Of a stretch of 64,000 bases of DNA, positions 18,818 through 27,319 are shown piece after piece; position 1 is the first letter of the stretch, and every line of letters begins with the position of its first letter. A model generated the notes under the pieces. The model searched no databases, was not told the DNA's origin, and saw nothing but the letters and a program-made list of their open reading frames with translations. Origin of the DNA: Chelatococcus asaccharovorans (GTDB lineage: Bacteria; Pseudomonadota; Alphaproteobacteria; Rhizobiales; Beijerinckiaceae); assembly GCF_003201475.1 (NCBI RefSeq), contig NZ_QJJK01000011.1, forward strand, positions 124,001-188,000, given 5' to 3'. A program made the position numbers and the translations under genes.

Positions 18818-19996
18818 CTACTCCTCAGCGCCGTCGTAGCGGGCGCGGGGGCGGATGAGCCGTCCGTCCGCGAGCTGTTCCAGCGCATGGGCGATCCATC
18901 CGGCCGTACGGCCGACTGCGAACAGCGTGAAGGCCGCGCCGCGCGGCAGGCCCAAGGCACGCCTGAGGGAAACAAGCGCGAAATCGACATTCGGCCGCTT
19001 GCCGAGCGCGCCGACAGCGGCGATGAGCGCGTCACGCTCACCATCAGACGGCAGCCGGCCGAGCAGCGCGACCGCGCGCGGGTCGCCATCCGGGTAAAGC
19101 GGATGGTCGAAGCCCGGCAGGAGGTCGCCGCGCCACAGGCGCTCGTCGACCACGCGCGCGGCATCCCCCGTGCGCTCGATCTCGTCGAACAGGATTTCGA
19201 CGAGGCTCGTGGTGCCGCCGTGGCGCGGTCCGCTCAGGGCCGCGAGCCCGCCGACGAGCGCGGCCGCGAGCGAGGCGCCGGTGGACGCGACGACGCGCAC
19301 GGCAAAGGCGGATGCATTGAGCTCGTGGTCCGCCAGGAGAACGAGCGCCGCGCGCAGGTGATCGACCCGCCGATCGCCCGGATCAAGCCGCCAGGCCTCC
19401 GCCAATACCGCCTCGATCGGTGCGGTGCTTGGCGCACGGCCGACCGCGGCGCCGGCCATCGTCCGCAGCAGCGCAGCGCCAGCGGGCCAGATGAGACGCG
19501 GTTCGCGCCGCCAGAGCGTCGCGCTCGCGCCGGGCATCAGCGGCAGGAGTGCCGTGCATCGCTCCGGCAGGGGGCGCGCCGCCATCAACCGCGAGAGTTC
19601 ATCCCACGCAGGCTCCACCGCCGGCAGGGGCGCCGCGAAGGGATCGCTGTCGCCGCAGCCCCAGAGCAAGGCGGCCACCGCCTCGAAGGAGGCAGTCGCC
19701 GCGAGCTCCAGCGCGTCATGGCCACGGTAGCTCAACCTGCCGCCTTCGATGCGCGTGATATGCGACGTAAGCACGGGCACACCCCAGTCGAGGGTGCTCG
19801 CCGCGATACGCTCAGGCTTCCGCCCCCGCCGCTTGCGCGTCACGAGGCCGTCGATATCGGTGGCGCTGTAGAGGCTGCGTCGCGGATCGCCCGCATCCGG
19901 CACGGCCCGCACCAGCCCTCGGCTCACATAGGCATAGAGCGTTGCGCGGCTGACACCGAGCCTCTCCACCGCCTCGCCCGCGTCGATGACGTCCAC
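18818..19996 (-). CDS. Citrate synthase family protein with N-terminal helix-turn-helix
   Basis: The 392-residue protein joins a MerR/excisionase-like helix-turn-helix (residues about 5-55, DAGEAVERLGVSRATLYAYV plus the SLYSATDIDGL wing) to a citrate synthase domain (about 75-390). Citrate synthase residues visible are His224 (ADHELNAS), His259 (GPRHGG), His298 (GFDHPLY) and Asp338 (RPNVDF). It is divergent from a second, HTH-free citrate synthase gene, with AT-rich dyads between them. HTH-citrate synthase proteins are known as a family, but their DNA-binding role is unproven. It may be an enzyme that senses acyl-CoA or oxaloacetate and regulates its partner. Confidence 0.87.
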   Translation of the reverse strand: MDVIDAGEAVERLGVSRATLYAYVSRGLVRAVPDAGDPRRSLYSATDIDGLVTRKRRGRKPERIAASTLDWGVPVLTSHITRIEGGRLSYRGHDALELAATASFEAVAALLWGCGDSDPFAAPLPAVEPAWDELSRLMAARPLPERCTALLPLMPGASATLWRREPRLIWPAGAALLRTMAGAAVGRAPSTAPIEAVLAEAWRLDPGDRRVDHLRAALVLLADHELNASAFAVRVVASTGASLAAALVGGLAALSGPRHGGTTSLVEILFDEIERTGDAARVVDERLWRGDLLPGFDHPLYPDGDPRAVALLGRLPSDGERDALIAAVGALGKRPNVDFALVSLRRALGLPRGAAFTLFAVGRTAGWIAHALEQLADGRLIRPRARYDGAEE

Positions 19997-20010
19997 GGCA
20001 CTGACCTTAT

Positions 20011-20034
20011 ATTGATAATATCAATCAATATTGA
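20011..20034. promoter_or_regulatory. Candidate operator dyads between the citrate synthase genes
   Basis: ATTGATA-A-TATCAAT (20011-20025) is a perfect 7-1-7 inverted repeat. It is immediately followed by the perfect palindrome TCAATATTGA (20025-20034). They lie in the 85-bp gap between the HTH-citrate synthase and its divergent paralogue, an AT-rich island in GC-rich DNA. The HTH-citrate synthase is the obvious candidate ligand. Confidence 0.55.
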
Positions 20035-20081
20035 CGATATGCATCGTTGGATCAAGTTATCTCCGACAAAGGAGACAAGCA

Positions 20082-21158
20082 ATGTCTGTTGGACTTGATG
20101 ACGTTGTCGCGGCCGAAACCGCCCTGAGCCATGTCGATGGCGAGGCCGGACGCCTGATCATCCGTGGCTTCGACCTCGAAGAGCTCGCCGGACGCCAGAG
20201 CTTCGAGGCGGTGTCGAGCCTGTTGTGGCGCGATCTGGCCGCGGCCGGCGACGCAATGGCCGTTCGCCACGCGCTCGGCGCGGCGCGCGTCGCAGCCTTC
20301 CCGATCGCCGAGCGCCTCCTGCCGATGAGCGCCGGCTTGAGCCCCGTGGAAGCGCTGCGACTGATGCTGTCCGGGCTGTCCGATGCCTCGCCCATTCCGG
20401 GCCATGTCCTTGTGACGGCGGCCATGCCGGTCTTCGTCGCCGCCATCACCCGCCATCGCGACGGATTGGCCCCGGTCGCGCCGGACGCGGCGCTGGGACA
20501 GGCGGCGGACTTCCTGCGCATGCTGCGCGGCCAGGCGGCATCGCCCGCAGAGATCCACGCGCTCGATACCTATCTCGTCACGGTCATCGACCATGGTCTC
20601 AACGCCTCGACCTTCACGGCGCGGGTCGTCGCGTCGACACGCGCGGGCATGGTCTCGTCGGTCATCGCAGGCCTTTGTGCGCTCAAGGGGCCGCTGCACG
20701 GCGGTGCCCCCGGCCCCGTGCTCGACATGCTCGATGAGATCGCCACGCCCGAGCGGATCAGGCCATGGCTCGAACAGGCGCTCGATAACGGCGAGCGGCT
20801 GATGGGCTTCGGCCACCGGGTCTACCGCGTGCGCGATCCCCGCGCCGATGTCCTGAAGCACGTGGCCGCGACACTGCGCGCCGGCGCCAACCGTATCCAG
20901 TTCGCCGATGAGGTGGAAAGGGCCGCGCTCGCCATCCTGGCGGAGCGCAAGCGCTCACGCCCGCTGCAGACCAACGTCGAGTTCTATACGGCACTCGTGC
21001 TGGAGGCCCTGGCCTTGCCGCGCGAGACCTTCACGCCCGTCTTCGCGGTGGGACGCGTCGCCGGCTGGGCGGCCCATGTCCTGGAGCAGGAAGCGGCGAA
21101 CCGCCTGATCCGCCCGCAATCCCGCTATGTCGGCCCCTTGCCGAAAAGAGCGGCTTAA
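20082..21158 (+). CDS. Citrate synthase/methylcitrate synthase paralogue
   Basis: A 358-residue citrate synthase-fold enzyme, shorter than the classical 430-residue type and without an HTH. Conserved histidines are His171 (DHGLNAS), His206 (GPLHGG) and His245 (GFGHRVYR). The usual catalytic aspartate position reads Glu300 (TNVEFY), a change common in the short citrate/methylcitrate synthase group. The start at ATG 20082 follows a GGAGACAAGC ribosome site. The reaction is probably condensation of an acyl-CoA with oxaloacetate or another 2-oxoacid. It is divergent from the HTH-bearing paralogue, so the two may form a hetero-oligomer or a regulatory pair. Confidence 0.87.
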   Translation: MSVGLDDVVAAETALSHVDGEAGRLIIRGFDLEELAGRQSFEAVSSLLWRDLAAAGDAMAVRHALGAARVAAFPIAERLLPMSAGLSPVEALRLMLSGLSDASPIPGHVLVTAAMPVFVAAITRHRDGLAPVAPDAALGQAADFLRMLRGQAASPAEIHALDTYLVTVIDHGLNASTFTARVVASTRAGMVSSVIAGLCALKGPLHGGAPGPVLDMLDEIATPERIRPWLEQALDNGERLMGFGHRVYRVRDPRADVLKHVAATLRAGANRIQFADEVERAALAILAERKRSRPLQTNVEFYTALVLEALALPRETFTPVFAVGRVAGWAAHVLEQEAANRLIRPQSRYVGPLPKRAA

Positions 21159-21258
21159 GTCGGGACGAAGGCGCTCGCGCGCTCGGCCCGTGTTATCCTC
21201 GGCGACGCGCTGCCTGACAAAACGCTGATTAAATCTGGCCCGCTGGGTTCCATCCTCA

Positions 21259-21376
21259 GTGTCATTCCCGGCGAAGGCCGAAGGCCTGAGGGAAGGGAAT
21301 CCAGCTCACTTTTCAGGAGAGGTCGTGGTCATGGATTCCCTTCCCGGGCTGCTACGCAGCCCGCCGGGAATGACAC
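21259..21376. repeat. Large inverted intergenic repeat, family A variant
   Basis: The outer arms GTGTCATTCCCGG (21259-21271) and CCGGGAATGACAC (21364-21376) are inverted copies. The inner segments GGGAAGGGAATCCA and TGGATTCCCTTCCC are also complementary. It lies between the convergent ends of the citrate synthase and DapA-family genes. Confidence 0.8.
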
Positions 21377-21384
21377 GTAGGCTC

Positions 21385-22305
21385 TCAACCCGTCAGGCCC
21401 CAGCGCGCCATCTCGCTCTTCAGGATGTCCTTGTCGGCGGGATCGAGCACCGGCAGGCCGGGCAGGCGCACCGGGCCGACCGCCAGGCCGAGAAGGCCGA
21501 GCGCCTCCTTGACCACCGTGACATTGGCCCCGTTGCCGTATTTGGTGCGCAGGATCTCGAAGCGTGCGATCTCGGCCACGCGTTCGCGCGCCTGCGCATA
21601 GTCGCCGGCCTCCAGCGCGGTGTGGATCGCCAGGGAGCGCTTGGGGTCGACATTGACGAAGCCCGAGGTGAAGCCGCGCGCGCCGAGCGCATAGAACGGC
21701 GCCGCCCATCCCTCGGCCAGCCCGCAAACCCAGATCGCCGTCTCGGCGCTGCTGGCGCGCACGCATTCCGCCAGCAGCATCAGATTGGTCGTGGCGAATT
21801 TCACGCCGGCGACGTTGGGGTGATTGGCGATCGACAGGAGATCGTCCGGCTTCATCGCGTCCGAGCGCACATAGGCGACGAGCGGCAGCTCGACCGCATC
21901 GGCGATCGCGCGGAAATAGGCCGCCTGCGCCTGGGGTGCTGCAAAGGGATCGAGCGGCTGATGCGACATGACCGCATCCGCGCCGATCTCCTTGGCGCGG
22001 CGCCCGAGCGCAATGGCCTCCTTGAGCGAGCGCCCGACGGCTGCGGTCACGCGGCTGCGGCCGGCGGTCGTCGCAACAGCCGTGTCATGGACGAGGCGCA
22101 CCTCATCCGGCGTCAGCGCGTAGAACTCGCCGGTATTGCCGGCGGCGACCACGTTATGGATGCCACCCGCGACGATTCGCTCGACGATATCGGCCAGAAG
22201 TGCGCGATCGACAGCCCCGTCACTGCCATAGGGCGTGACGTGCACGCCGGAAATTCCCGCGAGCGCCGTCCGCAATGCTGATCCCGATCCGTTGGCGTTT
22301 CCCAT
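21385..22305 (-). CDS. Dihydrodipicolinate synthase (DapA) family aldolase
   Basis: A 306-residue TIM-barrel Schiff-base lyase. The family residues are Lys169 (VAGVKFATTN), Tyr145 (PLVAYVRS) and the substrate loop GNTGEFY (56-62). Because it sits with a GntR regulator, divergent from a galactonate-dehydratase-like gene, a 2-keto-3-deoxy sugar acid aldolase or dehydratase role is more likely than lysine synthesis. It follows the gntR gene by 11 bp in the same operon. Confidence 0.87.
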   Translation of the reverse strand: MGNANGSGSALRTALAGISGVHVTPYGSDGAVDRALLADIVERIVAGGIHNVVAAGNTGEFYALTPDEVRLVHDTAVATTAGRSRVTAAVGRSLKEAIALGRRAKEIGADAVMSHQPLDPFAAPQAQAAYFRAIADAVELPLVAYVRSDAMKPDDLLSIANHPNVAGVKFATTNLMLLAECVRASSAETAIWVCGLAEGWAAPFYALGARGFTSGFVNVDPKRSLAIHTALEAGDYAQARERVAEIARFEILRTKYGNGANVTVVKEALGLLGLAVGPVRLPGLPVLDPADKDILKSEMARWGLTG

Positions 22306-22316
22306 GTCCTCAACTC

Positions 22317-22991
22317 CTAGCGGCGTTCGAACGCCGTCTGTACGTGCTGCTTGCCTGACCGGACGATGTGATCGCGCATCGCCCGCTCCGCGCCGTCTTC
22401 ATCGCGCGCTTCGAGAGCGGCCAAAATGGCCAGATGCTCCACGAGCGCACGACCACGCTCGTCCCTGTCGCCGAGCAGGAAGCGCCGGGCGGCCTTGTCG
22501 TAGATCAACTGCCCGACGAGGAGACGCTTGAGATAGTGGCAGCCGGACGCCGCGTGGATCGCGTCGTGGAACGCCTCGTTGAGCTCGATAAGCCGGCTGA
22601 CCGCACCTGACTGCGTCGCCTTCTTCATCCCCTCGGTGATTCCACGCAGATTGTCGAGCGCCTCGTCGGTGATGCGGGCGGCCGCAAGGCGCGCCACCAT
22701 GCTTTCGAGCGCCGCGCGCGCCAGCGCCATCTCCTCCGCCTGCCCGGCATCGAAGGTGACGCGGATGCCGCGCCGCGGCTCGGTCCTGACCAGCCCCTCG
22801 AGCTCAAGCCGGCGCAGCGCCTCCTTCAGCGGCGTGGTGGAGACGCCGAGCTCGGCCGCCACCTTGCGCTCGTTCAACAGCATGCCCGTCGGCAACTGCC
22901 CCGCGATGATAGCCTGGCGCAAGCGTTCATGGACGTGCTCGCGCAGGCCCTTCAGCAGGTTCGGATCAAGGGTCTCCAACGGGCGTTGCAA
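22317..22991 (-). CDS. GntR family regulator, FCD subfamily
   Basis: The winged helix (LLNERKVAAELGVSTTPLKEA region) is followed by an FCD ligand domain. The frame is open back to a TTG at 23069, but that codon lies inside a perfect palindrome that looks like the operator. I prefer the TTG at 22991, preceded by GAAGAGG at 5 bp, giving 224 residues, the usual family length; the start is uncertain. It is the first gene of a two-gene operon with the DapA-family aldolase and divergent from the dehydratase/importer operon, which it probably represses. Confidence 0.82.
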   Translation of the reverse strand: MQRPLETLDPNLLKGLREHVHERLRQAIIAGQLPTGMLLNERKVAAELGVSTTPLKEALRRLELEGLVRTEPRRGIRVTFDAGQAEEMALARAALESMVARLAAARITDEALDNLRGITEGMKKATQSGAVSRLIELNEAFHDAIHAASGCHYLKRLLVGQLIYDKAARRFLLGDRDERGRALVEHLAILAALEARDEDGAERAMRDHIVRSGKQHVQTAFERR

Positions 22992-23056
22992 GAAGGCCTC
23001 TTCAAAAGCCGCCCGCGACGTCGCGGGCCAATGGATTGATGTCTGATATATTGCGA

Positions 23057-23070
23057 CTTGATATATCAAG
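23057..23070. promoter_or_regulatory. Perfect 14-bp palindrome, candidate GntR operator
   Basis: CTTGATATATCAAG is a perfect palindrome in the divergent gap between gntR/dapA-like and the dehydratase gene. A partial copy (CTGATATATTG) lies just to its left at 23043-23053. The pattern resembles FadR-subfamily operators. Confidence 0.6.
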
Positions 23071-23275
23071 ATTCATGAGCTAGGTCTAGTCACAGACGCG
23101 ATCGATGCTCGGCGATCGGCGTGCGCCGGAATTCGCGGCAGCCCAGAGCTTCGGGCTGCCCCTGGCTTCAGGCGCGGATCTGTTCAAGGCAGAGCTCATG
23201 CGGGCCGACAGCACCGCGGGCGAGCTGCCGCGATAGGGCCCACATCAAGAAGCGACGGGCAATTGGAGGGCGCAC

Positions 23276-24478
23276 ATGAAGATCAATCGCCTGCGGACCT
23301 TTATGACGCGCGACAAGGACCGTCCGCGCCTTCTGGTCGCAATCGATACCGACGAGGGAATCACCGGCTGGGGTGAATGCTACAACCACGGGCCGGACCG
23401 TGCGCTCGCGCCGCTGCTCGACTATCTCTACACCTTCCTCGAGGGCCGCGATCCCCGGCGCATCGAGTTCATCATCCAGTATCTTCTCCAGCAGTCGCGC
23501 TTTCCACCGGGCGCCATGACCCTTGCGGCAATCTCGGCGATCGACCATTGCCTGTGGGACATTTCCGCCAAGGCGCTCGGCGTGCCGGTCTATATGCTGC
23601 TCGGCGGCAACGCGCGGGACCGGGTACGCGTCTATGCCGGCGTCTATACCGCCCCCGACGCGCCCGCCGCACGGGATGAATTCGACCGGCTCAATGAAGG
23701 TTGGGGCTTCACCGCCTTCAAGCTGAGCCCCTACCGCATCAATATCCATCAGAACAGATGGGGTGAAGTTGTGCGCACGAGCGCGGAATACTTCCGCAGC
23801 CTGCGGGAAACCGTGCGCAACGACTATGAAATCGCCTTCGACGCCCATGCCCGCATCTTCGAGCCGCATCAGGCCGTGCAGCTCGGCAATGCGCTTGCGC
23901 CTTACGATCCCATGTTCTTCGAGGAGCCGGTGCGGCCGGAAAACGTGGAAGTCTGGGGCGACATGAAGCGCCAGATGGCCTGCACGCTGGCGACCGGCGA
24001 GTCGCTCTACAACCGCTTCGAGTTCCTGCGGCTCCTGAACGTGCGCGGCGCCGACATCATCCAGCCGGATATCTGCGTCATCGGCGGCCTCCTGGAGATG
24101 CGCAAGATTGCGGCGATCGCCGAGGCGCATTATGTGACGGTTGCCCCGCACAATCCGATGGGACCGCTGGCCACCGCGGTCAACCTGCATTTCTCCGCCG
24201 CCCAGCCCAACTTCCGCATCCTGGAATACCGCCTGCCGCAGGGGCCCGGCTACTTCCTGCAGGGCGGCGGCGAGGAAAAGCCCGTGGAGCGCGAGGGCCT
24301 GGAGGGCACCTGGTACATCAAGGATCCCTATCTGCCGAAGGACGGCTATCTCGAACTCAGGCCGGACAGGCCGGGCTGGGGTGTCGAGATCGATGAGGAC
24401 GTTCTCAAGACCGATGCCTATGTGCATTGGGAGCGGCGTGTCGCGACGCGCCCGGACGGCTCGACCGCCTTCCCGTGA
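23276..24478 (+). CDS. Enolase-superfamily dehydratase, galactonate dehydratase-like
   Basis: A 400-residue enzyme close in plan to D-galactonate dehydratase. The N-terminal cap contains ITGWGECYNHGP. The barrel shows FKLSPYR, metal ligands IAFDAHARI, FFEEPV and ATGESL, and the histidine of VAPHNPMGPLA. It would dehydrate an acid sugar to the 2-keto-3-deoxy acid, which the neighbouring DapA-family enzyme could process. A GGAGG-like site precedes the ATG at 23276. It is followed after 189 bp by a Dpp-type importer operon, presumably for the substrate. Confidence 0.86.
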   Translation: MKINRLRTFMTRDKDRPRLLVAIDTDEGITGWGECYNHGPDRALAPLLDYLYTFLEGRDPRRIEFIIQYLLQQSRFPPGAMTLAAISAIDHCLWDISAKALGVPVYMLLGGNARDRVRVYAGVYTAPDAPAARDEFDRLNEGWGFTAFKLSPYRINIHQNRWGEVVRTSAEYFRSLRETVRNDYEIAFDAHARIFEPHQAVQLGNALAPYDPMFFEEPVRPENVEVWGDMKRQMACTLATGESLYNRFEFLRLLNVRGADIIQPDICVIGGLLEMRKIAAIAEAHYVTVAPHNPMGPLATAVNLHFSAAQPNFRILEYRLPQGPGYFLQGGGEEKPVEREGLEGTWYIKDPYLPKDGYLELRPDRPGWGVEIDEDVLKTDAYVHWERRVATRPDGSTAFP

Positions 24479-24667
24479 AGCCCGCACCTCACATTCAGCC
24501 GCAACCGGCCATTGGCCACGCCGGGATTTGCGGTATTCTTTTCAATCAAGGGCGGGCCACGCAACGAGCCCGCCCCCGATAATCAAGATCAAGTGCCAAT
24601 TCCAAGATCACGTGCATCGAAGGGCAAAAATGCCCGGCACCATCAGTCCATCGAGGGAGGACACCTT

Positions 24668-26251
24668 ATGAGATACCGACTTCTGGCCGGGCTCGCGGCA
24701 GTGGCGCTGATCACCGGCGCCGGCGGCGCCTTTGCTGCGTCTCCACCCAACGCGCTCGTCATAGGGACCAATCTCGGCGCCATTCCGGCGCTCGATCCGG
24801 CCGCCATCAACGCGCGCACGGTGTCGGAAGTCGTCTCGAACCTCTATGACAACCTGGTCATGGTGAACCCGGACGACCTCACCACCATCCGGCCGATGCT
24901 GGCGGAGAAGTGGACGATCTCCGACGACAAGCGCACGATCACCATGACGCTGCGCAAGGACGCCACGTTTGCCTCCGGCAATCCCGTGACGGCCGAGGAT
25001 GCGGCCTGGACCATCCAGCGCGTCATCAAGATGGGCGCCGTCGGCTCGACAGACATCGCGCTCTGGGGCTTCACCAAGGACAATGTGGACAGCCTGGTCA
25101 CGGCGACCGACCCGCAGACGCTCGTCATCAAGCTGCCCGAACCGGTCTCGACCGATCTCGTGCTCTACTCACTGGCCGGCGCCTCGCTCGGCATCATCGA
25201 CAAGAAGACGGCGCTCGCCAATGAGAAGAATGGCGATCTGGCGCAGAACTGGCTGAAGAGCAACAGCGCCGGCAGCGGTCCCTTCAAGCTCACGCAATGG
25301 CGGCCGAACGACATCCTGCTGACGGATGCGCGCGCCGACTATTGGGGCGGTGCCCCGGCGATGAAGCGCGTCGTCATGCGCCACGTGCCGGAATCCGGCA
25401 ACATGCGTCTGCAGCTCGACGCCGGCGACATCGACGTCGGCCAGTATATGGCGAGCGGCGACATCGAGGCGCTCGAGGCAAAGGGCGCGACGATCGATCC
25501 CGGCCCAGGCCTCGGCTTCTACTACATCGCCATGAACACCCAGGATCCGGACCTCGCCAAGCCGAAGGTGCGGGAAGCGTTCCAGCACATCCTCGACTGG
25601 AAGCCGCTGGCTGCCACGACGATGAAATATAACGGCTTTCCGTGGCAGTCGATCATTCCGAAGGGCATGGCCGGCGCGCCGACGACTGAGCCCACCGGTC
25701 ATGAATACGACCCGGAAAAGGCCAAGAAGCTCCTCGCCGAGGCCGGCTATCCCAACGGCCTCAAGAAGACGCTCTACCCCTCGTCGGATGCGCTGCTCAA
25801 GATGGCCGTCGCGCTCCAGGACAGCGCGCGCAAGGCCGGCGTCGAGTTCGAGATCGTCCCCGGCGAGCATACGCCCGATTTCCGCGCCCGGAAGTTCCAG
25901 GTGCTGGTCGGCAATTCCGGCACCCGCCTGCCCGACCCCTTCGGCACGCTCGTCCAATATGCCTATAACCCGGACAATCGCGACGAGGCGAAGCTCGGCG
26001 GCTATTACCTCTGGCGTACCGCGCTCGAGGCCCCGGAGCTGCTGAAGCTCGTCGATGAGTCGAAGGCCGAGACCGATCCTGAAAAGCGCAAGGCGATCTT
26101 CCAGCAGGTCGACAAAGGCTATCAGGCGCTCCCACCCTCGCTGATCATCACCCTGCAGCGCACGGACCCCTATGTCATCAAGAAGGGCGTGACAGGTTAT
26201 GTCGGTCACCCCACCTGGTCGACACGCTGGTTTGACGTGAAAAAGAACTGA
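24668..26251 (+). CDS. Peptide/nickel-type ABC transporter substrate-binding protein
   Basis: A 527-residue SBP_bac_5 protein. The signal peptide covers about residues 1-23 (LLAGLAAVALITGAGGAFAA). The family start VIGTNLGAIPALDPA follows, and later LQLDAGDIDVGQYMASGDIE. The start was put at ATG 24668 after a GAGGGAGGACA ribosome site, not at the longer reading. It heads a complete five-gene importer (24668-29881). Given the upstream dehydratase, the ligand may be an oligosaccharide or acid sugar rather than a peptide. Confidence 0.92.
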   Translation: MRYRLLAGLAAVALITGAGGAFAASPPNALVIGTNLGAIPALDPAAINARTVSEVVSNLYDNLVMVNPDDLTTIRPMLAEKWTISDDKRTITMTLRKDATFASGNPVTAEDAAWTIQRVIKMGAVGSTDIALWGFTKDNVDSLVTATDPQTLVIKLPEPVSTDLVLYSLAGASLGIIDKKTALANEKNGDLAQNWLKSNSAGSGPFKLTQWRPNDILLTDARADYWGGAPAMKRVVMRHVPESGNMRLQLDAGDIDVGQYMASGDIEALEAKGATIDPGPGLGFYYIAMNTQDPDLAKPKVREAFQHILDWKPLAATTMKYNGFPWQSIIPKGMAGAPTTEPTGHEYDPEKAKKLLAEAGYPNGLKKTLYPSSDALLKMAVALQDSARKAGVEFEIVPGEHTPDFRARKFQVLVGNSGTRLPDPFGTLVQYAYNPDNRDEAKLGGYYLWRTALEAPELLKLVDESKAETDPEKRKAIFQQVDKGYQALPPSLIITLQRTDPYVIKKGVTGYVGHPTWSTRWFDVKKN

Positions 26252-26272
26252 CGTTTTGCTTCGAGGCGCCGG

Positions 26273-27319
26273 ATGACGACTTACGAAGCCTTCAACAGAC
26301 CGCAACGTTTCCTGCGCCTGCGCCAGTTCTCGGGCAAGGCCGTCTCCATCCTGGTCACGCTGGTCGGCCTTCTGCTGCTGACCTTCACGATGGGGCGGCT
26401 CCTGCCCGCGGACCCGGTCCTTGCCGTCACCGGCTCGGAGGTGGACAAGGCCACCTACGAGCGCGTCTACAACGAGCTCGGCCTCGGCGAGCCGATCTGG
26501 CGGCAGTTTGCATCCTACATCGGCCGGATGCTGACCGGTGACATGGGACAATCCCTGACCACCGGCCGGCCGGTCGCACAGGATCTTCTCACGGTATTCC
26601 CCGCGACCATCGAGCTCGCCCTCGTCGCGATGCTGTGCGGCACGCTAATCGGCGTTCCGCTCGGCATCGTGGCGGCCGTCAACCGTGGCAAGCTGATCGA
26701 CCATATCGCACGGATTGTCGGCCTCGCCGGCCATTCCATCCCGATCTTCTGGCTCGGCCTGATGGCGCTCTTTGTCTTCTACGCGAAGCTGCGCTGGGTC
26801 GGCGCTTCCGGGCGCATCGACATCCTCAACGAGGGGCTGGTGCCGCCGATCACGGGGCTCATGCTGCTGGACACCGCCCTGCAGGGGGAATGGGACGTGT
26901 TTCGCGACGCGCTGTCCCATATCATCCTGCCCGGCGCCATCCTCGGCTACTATTCAGTGGCCTATATCAGCCGGATGACCCGCAGCTTCATGCTCGAGCA
27001 GCTCGGGCAGGAATACATCATCTCCGCGCGTGCCAAGGGGGTCTCGCGCCGGCAGATGATCTGGAGCCATGCCTTCAAGAACATCCGCGTCCAGCTCCTC
27101 ACCGTGATCGCGCTGACCTTCGGCGGATTGCTCGACGGCGCGGTGCTGATCGAAACCGTGTTCGGCTGGCCGGGCCTTGGACAGTATCTCACCCGGGGAC
27201 TGAAGATGAACGACATGAACGTGGTGATGGGCGCGGTGCTGCTCATCGGCATCGTCTTCCTGACGATCAACATCATCTCCGACAAGCTCTACCGCATCCT
27301 GGACCCGCGTACGCGATGA
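26273..27319 (+). CDS. ABC transporter permease, DppB type
   Basis: A 348-residue permease with six helices. It has LPADPVLAVTGSEVDKATYE in the periplasmic region, the coupling loop ISARAKGVSRRQMIWSHAFKN and the terminal FGWPGLGQYLTRG. The stop overlaps the next start by four bases (ATGA). Confidence 0.92.
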   Translation: MTTYEAFNRPQRFLRLRQFSGKAVSILVTLVGLLLLTFTMGRLLPADPVLAVTGSEVDKATYERVYNELGLGEPIWRQFASYIGRMLTGDMGQSLTTGRPVAQDLLTVFPATIELALVAMLCGTLIGVPLGIVAAVNRGKLIDHIARIVGLAGHSIPIFWLGLMALFVFYAKLRWVGASGRIDILNEGLVPPITGLMLLDTALQGEWDVFRDALSHIILPGAILGYYSVAYISRMTRSFMLEQLGQEYIISARAKGVSRRQMIWSHAFKNIRVQLLTVIALTFGGLLDGAVLIETVFGWPGLGQYLTRGLKMNDMNVVMGAVLLIGIVFLTINIISDKLYRILDPRTR

